The notes under the pieces are model-generated. The model did not search any database. It worked only from the letters and a program-made list of their open reading frames with translations, and had not been told where the DNA came from. A stretch of 64,000 nt of DNA from Conchocele bisecta (Eukaryota > Mollusca > Bivalvia > Lucinida > Thyasiridae): positions 107,372,773 through 107,436,772 of the forward strand of contig CM055265.1 in assembly GCA_029237695.1 (NCBI GenBank). Direction: 5' to 3'. The position numbers were made by a program, and so were the translations under genes. Each line of letters opens with the position of its first letter. Position 1 is the first letter of the stretch. This document shows positions 53,356 through 64,000 of this stretch, piece after piece.

Positions 53356-55330
53356 TTTGAAATACTATGAATAGTATGTGAGATATGATCATTGGAAAGT
53401 TGGGGTCATTTCCACCAACTTTCAAATTCTCATATATCACATAATATCCGTAGTATATCAATTTAATTTCTAACAGTATCAATTCATCCACTTATCTCTG
53501 ACATCTAACAGTTTCCACTCTTGGCAGGGGCGTAGCAACCGAGTTTATTATATAGGTGCCACATGTATGTATCATGTGTATGGAGCCGATGTATACAACC
53601 ATGTACAATGGAACACATTTTGATAAATCATCAAAATCGTGTTGCTACATGAAAATGAATATGTTTAAATGATAGCAACATATATCAAAATTGCCTGAGC
53701 ACGCCATGTGGTTAGCGATGTATGCATATGGTAACTTTAAAAATATGGTTCCTTGCAGTAAGTTCCTTTCAGCTATTCTCTGTCTTTTGTTTTGGGATGT
53801 AAATATCACGTAAACATGGTAACTAATGTGGCACAACGTCAGCTTGATTCCATGAAACAATTAGCAATGTCTGTTCATTAGCAAAAAACTTACATCCAAT
53901 AATATAGCTATTAACGCCGTTGCACTCCTGACATTGACGTCACAGTTTAAAAAAGGCAGTGTAAGCAAAGCTTTTCTGAACAAAGCTGTGTATATTTATA
54001 TACAATGGTTAGGTTGCTTAAGGAACTTTAACACTTTGTATGCGTTGTATAACCAAAATTGGGTCTGTCAGTATGTTCCGAGACAAAAATCATAATAATT
54101 TTAAAAGGCACTTGAGGGAAATTTCAATAATTAAAAATAATGTATATTTTGACTAAATGTTGAAAGAATAGGTATTCTGCATGATTTGACACCAACTGTA
54201 GCATGTATTCTGGTACTTATACATGTTAGTTTTAACTTGAAACCATACTGGACTTTTTATACGCAGACAGAAATGTGGGATGCCTCAAACCAGTGCAACA
54301 TTTCAAGTACAACATATAGTCATTTTTATATACAAAGTTTAAATGTATTTTTCTGCCTTTCTTCAAACTATCCGCACCTACAGACCAGAGAAACACTATT
54401 CTTGCCTATCATCCATGGCCAAAATGAGAATGTCAGGCGTGCAACGCAATTATAATAACACATATAAGTTACCCATATATAGTTTCTAGACTCGGAACAT
54501 GTAGCCGAGGCCCAGATATAAGTGGTTACATTGTACCTAGCCACAGTGATGATTACATCAATGGCATGTCGTAGTACATCAAGAGACTATGTTATGCGTG
54601 TTCGTTTAATATGGCATGTGACTTAAAATAGTATTTACATAAAATGTATAAAATATATAATGAATACAAAGACATTTAATTTCTTAATGGATGATTACCA
54701 ATGTAACACTTTATGATATTGTGAGTTGTATTGTCGCACGTGTAGAAGGGCGTGAAAAGCGGTTTGGGCAAAGCAGGTCGCTATTCGTATATTTGAACGC
54801 GCTGCGTCAGTCTCTCCGTACTTCCACAGTTATCCTTATCTGACTGGGCTGCAAAACAAATTACACATACCTGTAACAGTCATACCTTTCTCTCATGCAC
54901 CCACATTCCAGACACCACTTCCCTACGCCAAACGCATCTCATCGTCTCCTTCCAGATACCGATGTCCAACCTAATTCACACTGCCATACTTCAAAATCAA
55001 TCACCGTCAGTTTTATAACCAATCATTGACGTTAGATCTATTCAACGGTATCACATTTCAGATTGTTCTGTGTATTGACACAACATGGACCTTTAAACAC
55101 GATGAAAGAGTCACACACATAGTGGGCCAATATGATCTCTATTTCAAGTAGTTTGCACACTCAGATATTGTGCATAAATACGCAATATCATTTACCTCGG
55201 ATATAACATAGTATGTGATATTAGTTAGCTGTATGCCTGACAGAGATCACGGGTATCAACTTTCAAGCATGAAACGTTGTACCAAGCGACACGCTTTGCT
55301 CGGGCGACTCTAAAATATAATTGACATCAA
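53356..55330. other. Intergenic DNA, nothing convincing
   Basis: A short hairpin at about 53385-53450 (GAAAGTTGGGGTCAT...CAACTTTC) resembles 27235-27300. No exon, RNA gene or mobile element was recognised. Confidence 0.35.
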
Positions 55331-55339
55331 AGTCAACTT

Positions 55340-56090
55340 TACAGTAATGACACTGGATGGATAGCTATCAATGTGAGGAAGCTATTTATGAAGTTTGGTA
55401 ATGATATGACTAACGGATCAGGAGATATTCGTCCAAAATTTTTGACACTAAGGTCAATGTCACCAAGGTCAAGGTCAGCCGAATTACGCTGGTAGATATC
55501 AATCAATGTGAAGAAGCTATTGGTGAAGTTTGGAGATGATCCGACTAATGGACGAAGATATATTCAACGTTTTGATGTACGTCCAAAATAATTGACATAA
55601 AGGTCAAGGTCACCACGGTCACGGTCACCCTAATGAGACACTGGGTGGATTGTCATCAATGTGTGGAAGCTTGATGAAGTTCGGTTAAGATATGGGAAAT
55701 TTGGCTACGTCCAAAATGTACGTCCCCCAAAAGGTTAAGCTCACCAATGTGAAGGTCCAGGTCACCCACATGACAGTGGGTGGATCTATTCCATTGTCAA
55801 TGGGTGAAAGCTATTGATGGAATTTGGTAATGATCCGACTAACGGATCAAGAGATATGGGAAATTTGGCTACGTCCAAAACTTACGCCTCAAAAAGGTTA
55901 ATGTCACGAAGGTGAAGATCAAGTTCATCCGAATGACAGTGGGTGGATAGCCATCAATGTGAGATAGCTATTGATGAACTTTGGTAATGATCCGACTAAC
56001 GAATCAAGAGATATGGGGAATTTCTGTACGTTCAAAATTTACGTCCAAGAAAGCTCAATGTTACCAAGGTCAATGTCCAGAATTTAAGTC
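55340..56090 (+). repeat. Five-copy degenerate tandem repeat, about 135-160-bp unit
   Basis: Units start near 55353, 55491, 55643, 55779 and 55940 with TGGGTGGATAGCCATCAATG, then GAAGCTATTGATGAAGTTTG, GATCCGACTAACGGATCA, ACGTCCAAAATTTACGTCC and AAGGTCAAGGTCA blocks. Copies differ by substitutions and small gaps. Similar AAGGTCA-containing repeats are common in bivalve DNA. Confidence 0.85.
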
Positions 56091-56098
56091 CCAAATTG

Positions 56099-56168
56099 TT
56101 GGCGACACAGGCACCGACGACGCCCACGACGACGCCCACGACGACGACGCCCACGACGACGAAGCAGG
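56099..56168 (+). repeat. (CCCACGACGA)n short tandem repeat
   Basis: Tail of the preceding array, made of CACGACGACGCC units. It gives an artificial Asp/His-rich frame. Confidence 0.8.
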
Positions 56169-57912
56169 AATTGTGACCGTTATGACTCACTTTCCACTAG
56201 CTTGGGTGAGACAAATATAGGCTGTGACAGTTTTATTCAATTTGCTTTAGTTCGGGTATACAATCGTGTTGCGGTCCACAACTTACCCATATTGCATTTG
56301 TACTTTAGAGCATGGGGCAACACATCTACTGTCAGAGATGAGCTTTACGAATGATGTTGTTGTTCAAACAGTTAGTTATTTGAAAAGCATAAACGGACTG
56401 TATTAGATCGATGGCATTGGGCCGACGAGAATGTGGTGCGAACAGCTTGATGATCTGCGTTTTAGCTACATGTATGCACGAAGTTAAACCGTTGTGCATA
56501 TGTTTTATGCGATGTCGATGTTTTTAGTATACCGGGCAGTATGCCAAAAGCGAATCTTTTTCCGGCATGGTCTATCAGTCGCACAACTGTTTTTTTTATT
56601 GTTTACTGCATTATCAAAGTAATTATTCCAAGGTCAGCAAAGGTGTGGATGTTCGCAATGTGCCACCAGTCGCACAAAGGCTTACACATATGCTTGTATC
56701 TGAGGCACGCTATGTGATTTCAAGAAATACGTTTACGAAAATTACACTAGTTTTCATAAATAAAGTAAAAAGTTGACAGAATGTTCATGTACACTGAACG
56801 TTCTGTCAACTTTTGACGTCATTCGCGGAAAATTTTGTAAATTTTGTAAACGTATTTCACGAAATTACGCAGATGTCCGAAGGTACAAAAGCCCATGGCT
56901 TGTCTCATATTATTATATATGTGGCCCTGAATAAACAATCAACATCCAGAAATGCAGATGCAGGAATTCATTGAATACTAAACAAATGGAAAAGTCGACA
57001 GAGTAAACCGGCATTTCAACGTTTTAAGCACAAAAACAATTATGTGTTGTATATGTGCTAAACTACAACTCGTATGTCTGGTATTGACTAATATGCTTCA
57101 TGTAATACATATCCAAATGTCCATTCCTAATTTGCATTTTCTGTCAGGTATTATAAATCTGTAATATTTCAGTTAGCTCAATACTAGTGAATTTGCAATT
57201 TGACGCCTATGCTGCTCTAAACTATATATTGTACAAACGTCTGAAGGCATACACCTGCAATTCGGTGTACAGAATAAAAATGTATGTACGTGCCAAAAAA
57301 TGCCAAAACATGTCAAAAAATGCAACTAACACTATTATGCATAGACGTGGCTACACGCATTTGTATCAACCTTCATTTAATTACCGTCGGCATCTTAAGA
57401 TTTGGATCAGGTTTTGTTCGTATTGATCACCACACGATTAAGAAGAATGTTACTGCATGTAACTGCATGTTCCACCCGATATAATATATAAGTATGTTCA
57501 CACCATATGACTTTATTAAAATGATCACTGCATAACTTGTTCGATGTAGGACGTTATGTTGTTTGGCAAATAATGTTGAAAAGGGCCGCCAATTGTACAA
57601 TCTGGCTCGGAAAAATTGCCGCCATGTCTGATTCTCTTTCAAATAGTATGTGGAGCATGCTTCTGTACTCAAAACAAAATGTTCAAACTGTTCTAGAAAT
57701 TCCCACGGCAGAACAATTGATTACATACTATTTGAGGAATGTATAGCACACCTAATCACACACATCAAAATTCGGCAATTTTATGGACTTTATTTCCGGG
57801 CACTGAAAAGGGTGTGCATCTAATTCACACAATTAAATATTAGCTAACCCGAGTTACCCATATAATAACATATTTTACGATGGAATCCGTGGGGTTGACG
57901 TCCAGTTGCCTA
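56169..57912. other. Intergenic DNA with one fold-back
   Basis: GTTGACAGAATGTTCA at 56772-56787 pairs with TGAACGTTCTGTCAAC at 56795-56810. Weaker pairing extends outward (ACGTTTACGAAAATTA against TAAATTTTGTAAACGT), and the flanks resemble 17040-17170. No gene. Confidence 0.45.
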
Positions 57913-58348
57913 CTATCTCTTTCACGAAACCTGCCCACATGTTACGGCTATATAAAAAATTCAATAGCAATAACTATTTTTTGATAATATTAAATTTTAT
58001 AAAAAATTAGGAATGAGCCTTCTTTTTATTTCGTGAGATTTGTTTAAATATGTATTTTTTTACGACAAATTATTTCCCAGTGAGAATTTAACATGCGGAA
58101 CAGAACTACAGTATGGCGACTAGATTTCTTGAAAATGATCTAACGAAGAAAACAAAAGTTACATTTTGAAAATCGGTCCACTATTTCTAAAATGTGAAAT
58201 AAAATCCCCATGTTAACCCCCATAGGAATGTATGTGAATGTAAGATGGTGACGTTTGTTTTCGCACTAAAATCAATATTGGACCAAAGTTCACGATATAA
58301 AAATAAAATAAGGCTGTACACTTGTGGCAAGCTTCGTGAAACAGAATG
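57913..58348. mobile_element. M4 fold-back element, copy 4, in the 3' flank of the HtrL-like gene
   Basis: TA|CTATCTCTTTCACGAAACC at the left and GCTTCGTGAAACAGAATG|TA at the right, with internal deletions relative to copies 1 and 2. It lies 140 bases beyond the HtrL-like stop codon, so it may be part of that gene's 3' UTR. Confidence 0.75.
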
Positions 58349-58489
58349 TAAGCAACGGGACGTCAAGCCGTCGATCTCCGCCACTTCTAGCGCCGAGGAT
58401 GACCCGGAAGTAGTAATAAGCAAAGTTATTCGTTGAGTTTCGAAGTTCGGTGACCAGGACTTGTATATACATTCTAACATTTTGATGTG

Positions 58490-59557
58490 TCACAACTTCA
58501 TTTCTCTCCGCATTAGATAGCCCAGATAAAACCAATCGCTTGGATGACTCGACCTGTAAACTTGTAGACGCGTTTCAGGCTTCACATGTTTGGCACCCTC
58601 GTCCGAAAACATGGCAAATACTACTTGCTGGTCCGTGTTTGAAAGGTTCCGCGACAGAAAATAGTTCACTGCTCTCTTGAATTGTTGTTCAACACGATAT
58701 ATTACGTCTCCTGTTCCAAGGAATAAGCCACCTCCAACCCAGACACGATTATGTTTGAATACCTCTTCCGGCGAAATTGTCATTGAATACTCTTTTATAA
58801 AATTCATTGACAACCGAGAACTGTTAAATTCTGGCGGAAGATCAAGTTGAAAAAGCGTTTGATCCGACACTTTGTCTCTAAAATAACCGACGTCCAACCA
58901 TGCGAAGTAGTCCGTATGAAAGTAGTTTTCGCGAGCCGCCCTGGCGGTAACGTCATACTTTGCATGTTGTGCGCATGCGTATTCGGAAACAACAGTATTG
59001 GGATGGTGCTTCGGGTATGCTTTATCTGAATAAATTCTCGCAATGACATCGTTATTTTGGAAAGCCCATGATGTATTTCTGTTTATTCGTATAAACTTTG
59101 TGCTGTTGGTCCAATCTCGTCTAATGCCCCGCATTAGAGCATCAAAGTCATCTGAGTCTGTATACACGACAAGGGGGTTGATAAGGTATGTAAATGCCCG
59201 CGCCCAGTTTCGATATGTAGCCGTTGAAAAATGAATTCCGCTTCCTCCTTTACTAAAACTTCCAAGATCAAAATATGCAGTAACTACGGTTATTCTGGCT
59301 TCTGAAACGTTTCCACTAAACGTTAATCCGTCGGGACCTGATTTGCTCTCGTTTATTTGAGGATATACAACTTCGATAATGTCAGATTCACCCGAGCTGT
59401 CATCATGATCAAGTTCGGAAATGTCATATATGCGTTTCTGTGGCAGGCTTGTTGACATTGGACTGTCGTTAGATATTCCGCCCACCAGCAGTTGCTGCTT
59501 TTTTTCTGTCACCGTCAGCTGGAGGCCTCCGTTCACACTTGAGTATTTCACATGATT
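58490..59557 (-). CDS. HtrL/YibB-family protein, terminal exon
   Basis: The exon starts after acceptor TTGTTATTTGCAG (AG at 59559-59558) in phase 0 and is open for 355 codons to TGA at 58492-58490. Residues from about 90 on form the HtrL_YibB domain (PF09612 family): ITVVTAYFDLGSFSKGG, NPLVVYTDSDDF, FAWLDVGYFRD and VWVGGGLFLGTGD. The TDSD and WLDVGYFR elements recall glycosyltransferase-A folds, so a sugar-transfer role in the secretory pathway is plausible but unproven. The preceding part is Asp/Ser/Glu-rich, consistent with a stem region. Any N-terminal membrane anchor would be in an upstream exon to the right. Host gene; no internal stops. Confidence 0.82.
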   Translation of the reverse strand, partial: NHVKYSSVNGGLQLTVTEKKQQLLVGGISNDSPMSTSLPQKRIYDISELDHDDSSGESDIIEVVYPQINESKSGPDGLTFSGNVSEARITVVTAYFDLGSFSKGGSGIHFSTATYRNWARAFTYLINPLVVYTDSDDFDALMRGIRRDWTNSTKFIRINRNTSWAFQNNDVIARIYSDKAYPKHHPNTVVSEYACAQHAKYDVTARAARENYFHTDYFAWLDVGYFRDKVSDQTLFQLDLPPEFNSSRLSMNFIKEYSMTISPEEVFKHNRVWVGGGLFLGTGDVIYRVEQQFKRAVNYFLSRNLSNTDQQVVFAMFSDEGAKHVKPETRLQVYRSSHPSDWFYLGYLMRREMKL

Positions 59558-60639
59558 CTGCAAATAACAATGGGCATACCATATATACGTATATATATTA
59601 TATACTATATTGTATACACGTATATATATGGGCCGCGCTCTATGAAAACCAGACTTAATGACAAAATTTTCGATTTGCACATTTGTTGATGCCCTTTCAA
59701 AAACAATATGCTGAAAAGAAAATGCAAATATGTTTCATAGTTTTCGTTTTACCTCATTTTTTGTAGCACCATGTGAATTACACAAGGAAAAAAAAGAAAC
59801 GTGATCGAGAAAATGATGTTATGGAAACGCCGACGTTTGTGCAATGCAACACAACAGCCCAAGTTAGAAATGTGTGTTCATAGACTCATTGATTGACTGT
59901 GCATTCTGTAAACTGTATTTGCTGATAAGCTACACTAAATGTATCTACAAGTGTTAGTATGTACACACTATCAAACATTAAACAGCATACAACTATGATA
60001 TGTACATGCAGTGAACAAACCAAACGCCCCACTATCGATTTTAAATATATAATTAGCCAACCTGTGACTTCGTAATTTGCCACCATCGCAAACTATTATA
60101 GATTATGCATATACATATACCGTCATAAAGATACATTGTAAGTAATTAAGAATTTAGTTCTGAGTCTAATTGACTTAAGTTACGTAACAGTTAATTGTGA
60201 CGAAAATTATTGATGTAGACATTACGTCACGCACCATATACCAAATAAATAACCGACATTCTTGGTGTTTGAAATTGTAAATTATATGCACAATTTTCTA
60301 TAGAAATGAATGACCAGAATTTGGATATAATTTGGATAGGCAAATGGCTGCACATATCAATGACTTCAGCGCCCGATGGGGTCTAGAGGGTAGTCGGACA
60401 CCCCGGGTGTTTTTAAACAGATTAAAAATTTACTGTCCATTTCCGAGTCTCAGAATTAAATTTAAATTTCAGAAAGCGGGAGGAACGTTTTCCTGTGTAG
60501 CCAATATGACTGACGGACGGGCTAATGCACAGTCATGTACATGTACCCCATACTAGCAGGTGGCAGGTCTATAGGAAAATGCTGCGCTGACCCCCACTCC
60601 CTCGGCTGCCTACCGCCGCCACTGCCCCCCCCCCCCATA
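59558..60639 (-). other. Intron/upstream DNA of the HtrL-like gene
   Basis: AT-rich with TATATA-type runs at 59580-59630. The 5' exon was not recognised. Confidence 0.4.
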
Positions 60640-61850
60640 CACACCTACACTGTCTGTTCCACGTTTTCCTGCCGACGAAATTTTGGCTATTAAACACTTT
60701 AAATCGAAAAAATATTTAAATGTAAGTACTTTTTCACCAATAACAAAAAAGTCACCCTCCCCAAATGTTTTTGTTTCATGAAATTCCATCAAATATTGAT
60801 TTAATAGCGATAAAACGATTTTCCTATGGGAATTTAACATGGGGAAAAACTAGGCAGAAGAGGAGGGGGAGGCGTAAAAAAACAAAAACAAGAGTGCCGC
60901 AAGTCACAAAATATACGCCCTTCGAATATGGGCCAGACAGCGAAGATGCAGAAATATGAAGCTGTCACCAAGGCAAAAAACATTAATGAGAATTTGAAAG
61001 TCTATAGCATTATTTCTTCATCTCGTTGTGTTAAACATGTATACTAATTTAGGCAGAGATAGAAAAGTAGAGTGAAAAGTAGAAATGATAGGGAATTGGA
61101 TACAATAATGTAGAACAAATGGCTAAGTTAAAAAGGTGATATTTTTGTTACAAAATATGTTTTCGGCATAAAAACTCCAAAGTGCACATCTTCAATATGT
61201 GTAGAAGACGTGTGTATAGTTTCAGAACGATCGACTGAACGGTTTCGGAGGAGTTGTGTACACAAATTCTGTACCGTATATAGAATTGTATAGAAAAATG
61301 TAGAAAAAATGGCTAAGTTAAAAAAGTGATATTTTTGTTAAAAAAATTTTTTTCGCCATAAGAACGCCAAGGTGCACATCTTTAATATGTGTAAAAGACG
61401 TGTGTATAGTTTCAGATCGATCGACTCAACGGTTTCGGAGGAGTTGTGTACACGAACTATGCGCTTTTTCTTCAGCCACCCGCCAGCCCGCCGTGCGGTA
61501 AAACATAATACGTACCGTTTTTTAAAAACGGTCGTATAAAAATTGGAAATTGACTCCGAAAGCTTGGAAATGATGTAACTAAGAAAACAATAGTTCGATT
61601 TTGAAAATCGGTCAACAAATAAAAAGATGTATTTTTTTCTATTTTTTTAGCCCCCATGTTGAATTCCCATAGGAAAATCGTTTTTTCGCAATAAAATCAC
61701 TATTGTACGGAATTTCATCATATCATTTTTTTTGGGGAGTGTGACTTTTTTGTTATTGATGAAAAAGTACCTACATTTAAATATTTTTTGGATTTAATGT
61801 GTTTAATGTTCAAAAGTTCGAACAGAGAGTAGGTGTGACCGCTTAAGAAA
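60640..61850. mobile_element. Large fold-back element, about 1.2 kb
   Basis: Outer arms 60650-60860 and 61630-61840 are inverted copies (AAATATTTAAATGTAAGTAC with GTACCTACATTTAAATATTT; CCTATGGGAATTTAACATGG with its complement). Arms share the GGGAATTTAACATGGGG block with the M4 family. The centre contains a tandem duplication. Confidence 0.78.
61121..61455 (+). repeat. Two-copy tandem duplication inside the fold-back
   Basis: ATGGCTAAGTTAAAAAGGTG to GGAGGAGTTGTGTACAC occurs at about 61121-61263 and 61309-61454. The copies differ at about a dozen positions. Non-coding. Confidence 0.85.
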
Positions 61851-62269
61851 GTTATTGTGCGTGCTACCCGTCTCAATCCTATCTATGTATTTACTGCAGG
61901 TAGAAAGATATGCATGAATGCATAGACATTAGGTCCATTACACTACTTTTCATCTCCATGATCAAGCTGGGATGCACTATTAAAATATGCAAACATAGAT
62001 TTAGAATCATTTACAGATATTGATATGAATTTGTTTATTGAAAAAGGTATGCGTGGATTAAGTATGGTTCCTAAAAGACATGCAACAACAAATAATAAAT
62101 ATATCAATGGTTATGATTCAAATAAAGATCTGATTATCAAAATGAATTATTAGAAAACAATAACAAGTCTATGTGTGTGTCGATGTAAACGATACACATA
62201 TGGGTAAATGAAATGAATCAGAGGTGTCTTCTCACTAAAATATTCGAAAGACCGTCATTGTATAACGCA
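61851..62269. other. Non-coding stretch
   Basis: AT-rich; nothing recognised. Confidence 0.35.
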
Positions 62270-62599
62270 GAGCTCCAGATAAGTTTTGTGTCTAGAGAGT
62301 ATTACACCCCTGTGTTTCGGGTTCAATGCGTATTCTACTTTTGCGAATGTATTATAGATTTTCTTCCTTATTAAATAGGGAACAAATGATAAAAAAAAAT
62401 TGTTTTTTTTCTCGCATATTTGAACTGCTCAACTAGTTAAAATTCAACTTTATTTGTGATATTGGCACTACTCAGTTTAAGAATCAATGCGTATTTTCAC
62501 ATTGCTATGAGTGATTCGTTCTTCCACTTGTGGTAATCAGTGCGTGTTCTGCGAAAGTGGGTGCGTGAAGCACGCCAATACACACCTTATCTGGAGCCC
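62270..62599. mobile_element. M5 non-autonomous element, copy 2
   Basis: GAGCTCCAGATAAG at the left and CTTATCTGGAGCCC at the right, with the TTTTCTTCCTTATTAAATAG interior block. Same orientation as copy 1 at 36920. Confidence 0.78.
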
Positions 62600-62974
62600 T
62601 GAGTATGCTGGTTTTAAGTTGTATACATTATTATGCTGCAATGTACCCTTGTCAACCGTGTCACCATTGTAGTCTCATACTGTTTTAACCTTGTATAAAT
62701 TATTCTGGCTGGCAATATAATCCTTCAGCCGGTCACCTTCAAGTAGAAATGTAGAAATGTAGCTATTGTTTTTTCCTGTTTGTGTTTTTTTTTTTTTTTT
62801 TTTGTGTGTTTTGTTTCTCGTTTTTTTGTTGTTGTTTTTTTTTTATTTTGCCGCAGGAATAATCAGCTGATGGCAACTATTACCAATGTAATCCTGGATC
62901 GGTCCGTGCACGTATACAGTCTGATCATGATCTGCATTGTTCGCAAAATAAAACCATACACATACTGATTTATC
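62600..62974. other. Non-coding stretch with poly-T
   Basis: T-rich runs at 62787-62803 and 62831-62842. It also has a bivalve-type ACAGTCTGATCATGATCTGC motif near 62917. Nothing coding. Confidence 0.4.
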
Positions 62975-63454
62975 ACAAACTGTTCTTTATATCAGATACA
63001 TCATCTGGAACATAAATATTCATTCATCATTGGCCCACGTATTGATTGGCATTATTATACATTTTATGTCGGACGTAAATGTCTACACTGATATCGGGGG
63101 CGGTGGCCGTGTTTTCTTGGGATGTTGACGGGAATTGCTATTTGTTGTCTACATCTATTGTTTTATGTGCAATTCTCATACTATGTTGTCTGTCAAAACT
63201 ATTATTTTTTTATGTCACGCATTTAGTTAGCATAAATAATTAAAAAATATCATGCCTCATTTGCATATGAAAATAGCCCGATACCACCGCGGTAAAATGT
63301 CGGTAAAATGCATGTTACTTACTACATGTAAATGATTATGTCTGTGTGGCGGGCACTCGTATTTTTTAGAACTGGTGGAATAGTGACACAATTGTACACT
63401 CATTCAATTCCTATAAAGAGCATTGTGTGCCTGCTGAGTGGGTATGTACTTTAA
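62975..63454. mobile_element. M1 inverted-repeat element, copy 3 (inverted)
   Basis: Reverse orientation relative to copies 1 and 2: CATGCCTCATTTGCATATGA at about 63251 is the complement of their core. The right end GTGCCTGCTGAGTGGGTATG leads to TTAA at 63451-63454. The left end is eroded. Confidence 0.65.
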
Positions 63455-64000
63455 CGAGCCTTTACCAATGTATACGAATGGGTTTCTAAAAGTAAATGTG
63501 TAAAAATAAATATTATGTATGAAGCCAATATCTGCTTCTTCACCCAACCGCGGCCTCTGGATTTCCCTGTAGTGAGTTACACTGTAAATAATTCATGAAT
63601 ATATATTATTCGTGAATGGAAAACAATTGCTTTGGCGACCAACATAGTAATAGAGCGGCCCGTATAGAGAGAAGGGATTACACTGTCAGTATACGTTGCA
63701 TGTATGTATGTGGTCTTACTGAGTTAGCGACAATGGTAATTATTAACTATACTGCGCTAGATGTATTGGCATAAGGTACATTTTGCCAATCAGTTGAAAT
63801 AGTCAGGTGACCAAATAAGATGTGTTCATTAATAACTCAACAGGTAACAAAGGTGTCACGTGGTACGTGTACATGTCCTGTTTGCACTCGTTGTCCCTAC
63901 ATGTAGAGAACCGGTTGGCCACATGACGCACGGGCATTCGGCGTGTTTCGGCTTTCGTCGGTATATATATGTTCATATATGTGTGGTTGTGCCGGTGGGG
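63455..64000. other. Non-coding end of the window
   Basis: No exon, repeat family or RNA gene recognised. Confidence 0.35.

Noticed and set aside
55981..56220. 79-codon Asp/His-rich frame
   Set aside because: Product of the tandem repeat and the CCCACGACGA microsatellite.

Overview
The window is metazoan DNA, most likely from a bivalve mollusc. It has AT-rich intergenic and intronic DNA with dense fold-back repeats, spliced genes with animal-type splice sites, CR1/L2-like LINEs, tRNA-derived SINEs, and many short repeat families common in bivalve genomes. The species itself cannot be read from the sequence.

Bases 1-9017 differ from the rest: they are more GC-rich, gene-dense and intronless. 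They are the right-hand part of a Maverick/Polinton-type (adintovirus-like) endogenous virus. On the plus strand, in order, are the 3' end of a major capsid protein gene, an FtsK/A32-type packaging ATPase, five small unassigned genes (two clearly membrane proteins), and a retroviral-type DDE integrase. A protein-primed-type DNA polymerase B gene of about 1,300 codons runs back toward them on the minus strand. A 110-bp nested hairpin lies just beyond the polymerase gene and probably marks the element edge. The copy is decayed: there are in-frame stops in the capsid, one small gene, integrase (two) and polymerase (two), frameshifts in the ATPase tail and the polymerase, and the middle catalytic Asp of the integrase is Asn. 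It is a fossil, not an active system.

From 9 kb onward is host DNA with three gene loci. A minus-strand terminal exon (13532-14775) encodes a RASSF9/10-like protein with a Ras-association domain. At least six plus-strand exons or exon parts between 20272 and 49039 encode the C-terminal half of an SLC5-family Na+-coupled transporter closest to the monocarboxylate/multivitamin branch (SLC5A8-like). One of its exons carries TGA at a normally conserved Trp. A minus-strand terminal exon (58490-59557) encodes an HtrL/YibB-family protein.

The rest is repeat DNA. A 54-bp-unit minisatellite (21.4-25.4 kb) is split by a truncated LINE. A near-complete but broken LINE with an SGNH-esterase ORF1 occupies 41.5-47.1 kb. 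A 1.2-kb (AGGTC)n array is followed by a C-rich array (39.99-41.4 kb). There is a 1.2-1.4 kb tandem duplication at 37.25-39.87 kb, an older dispersed duplication (9.2-11 kb versus 16.2-17.8 kb), and at least eight families of non-autonomous inverted-repeat elements. Nested insertions allow relative dating of several of them. No rRNA gene, functional tRNA gene, CRISPR array or bacterial feature was seen.
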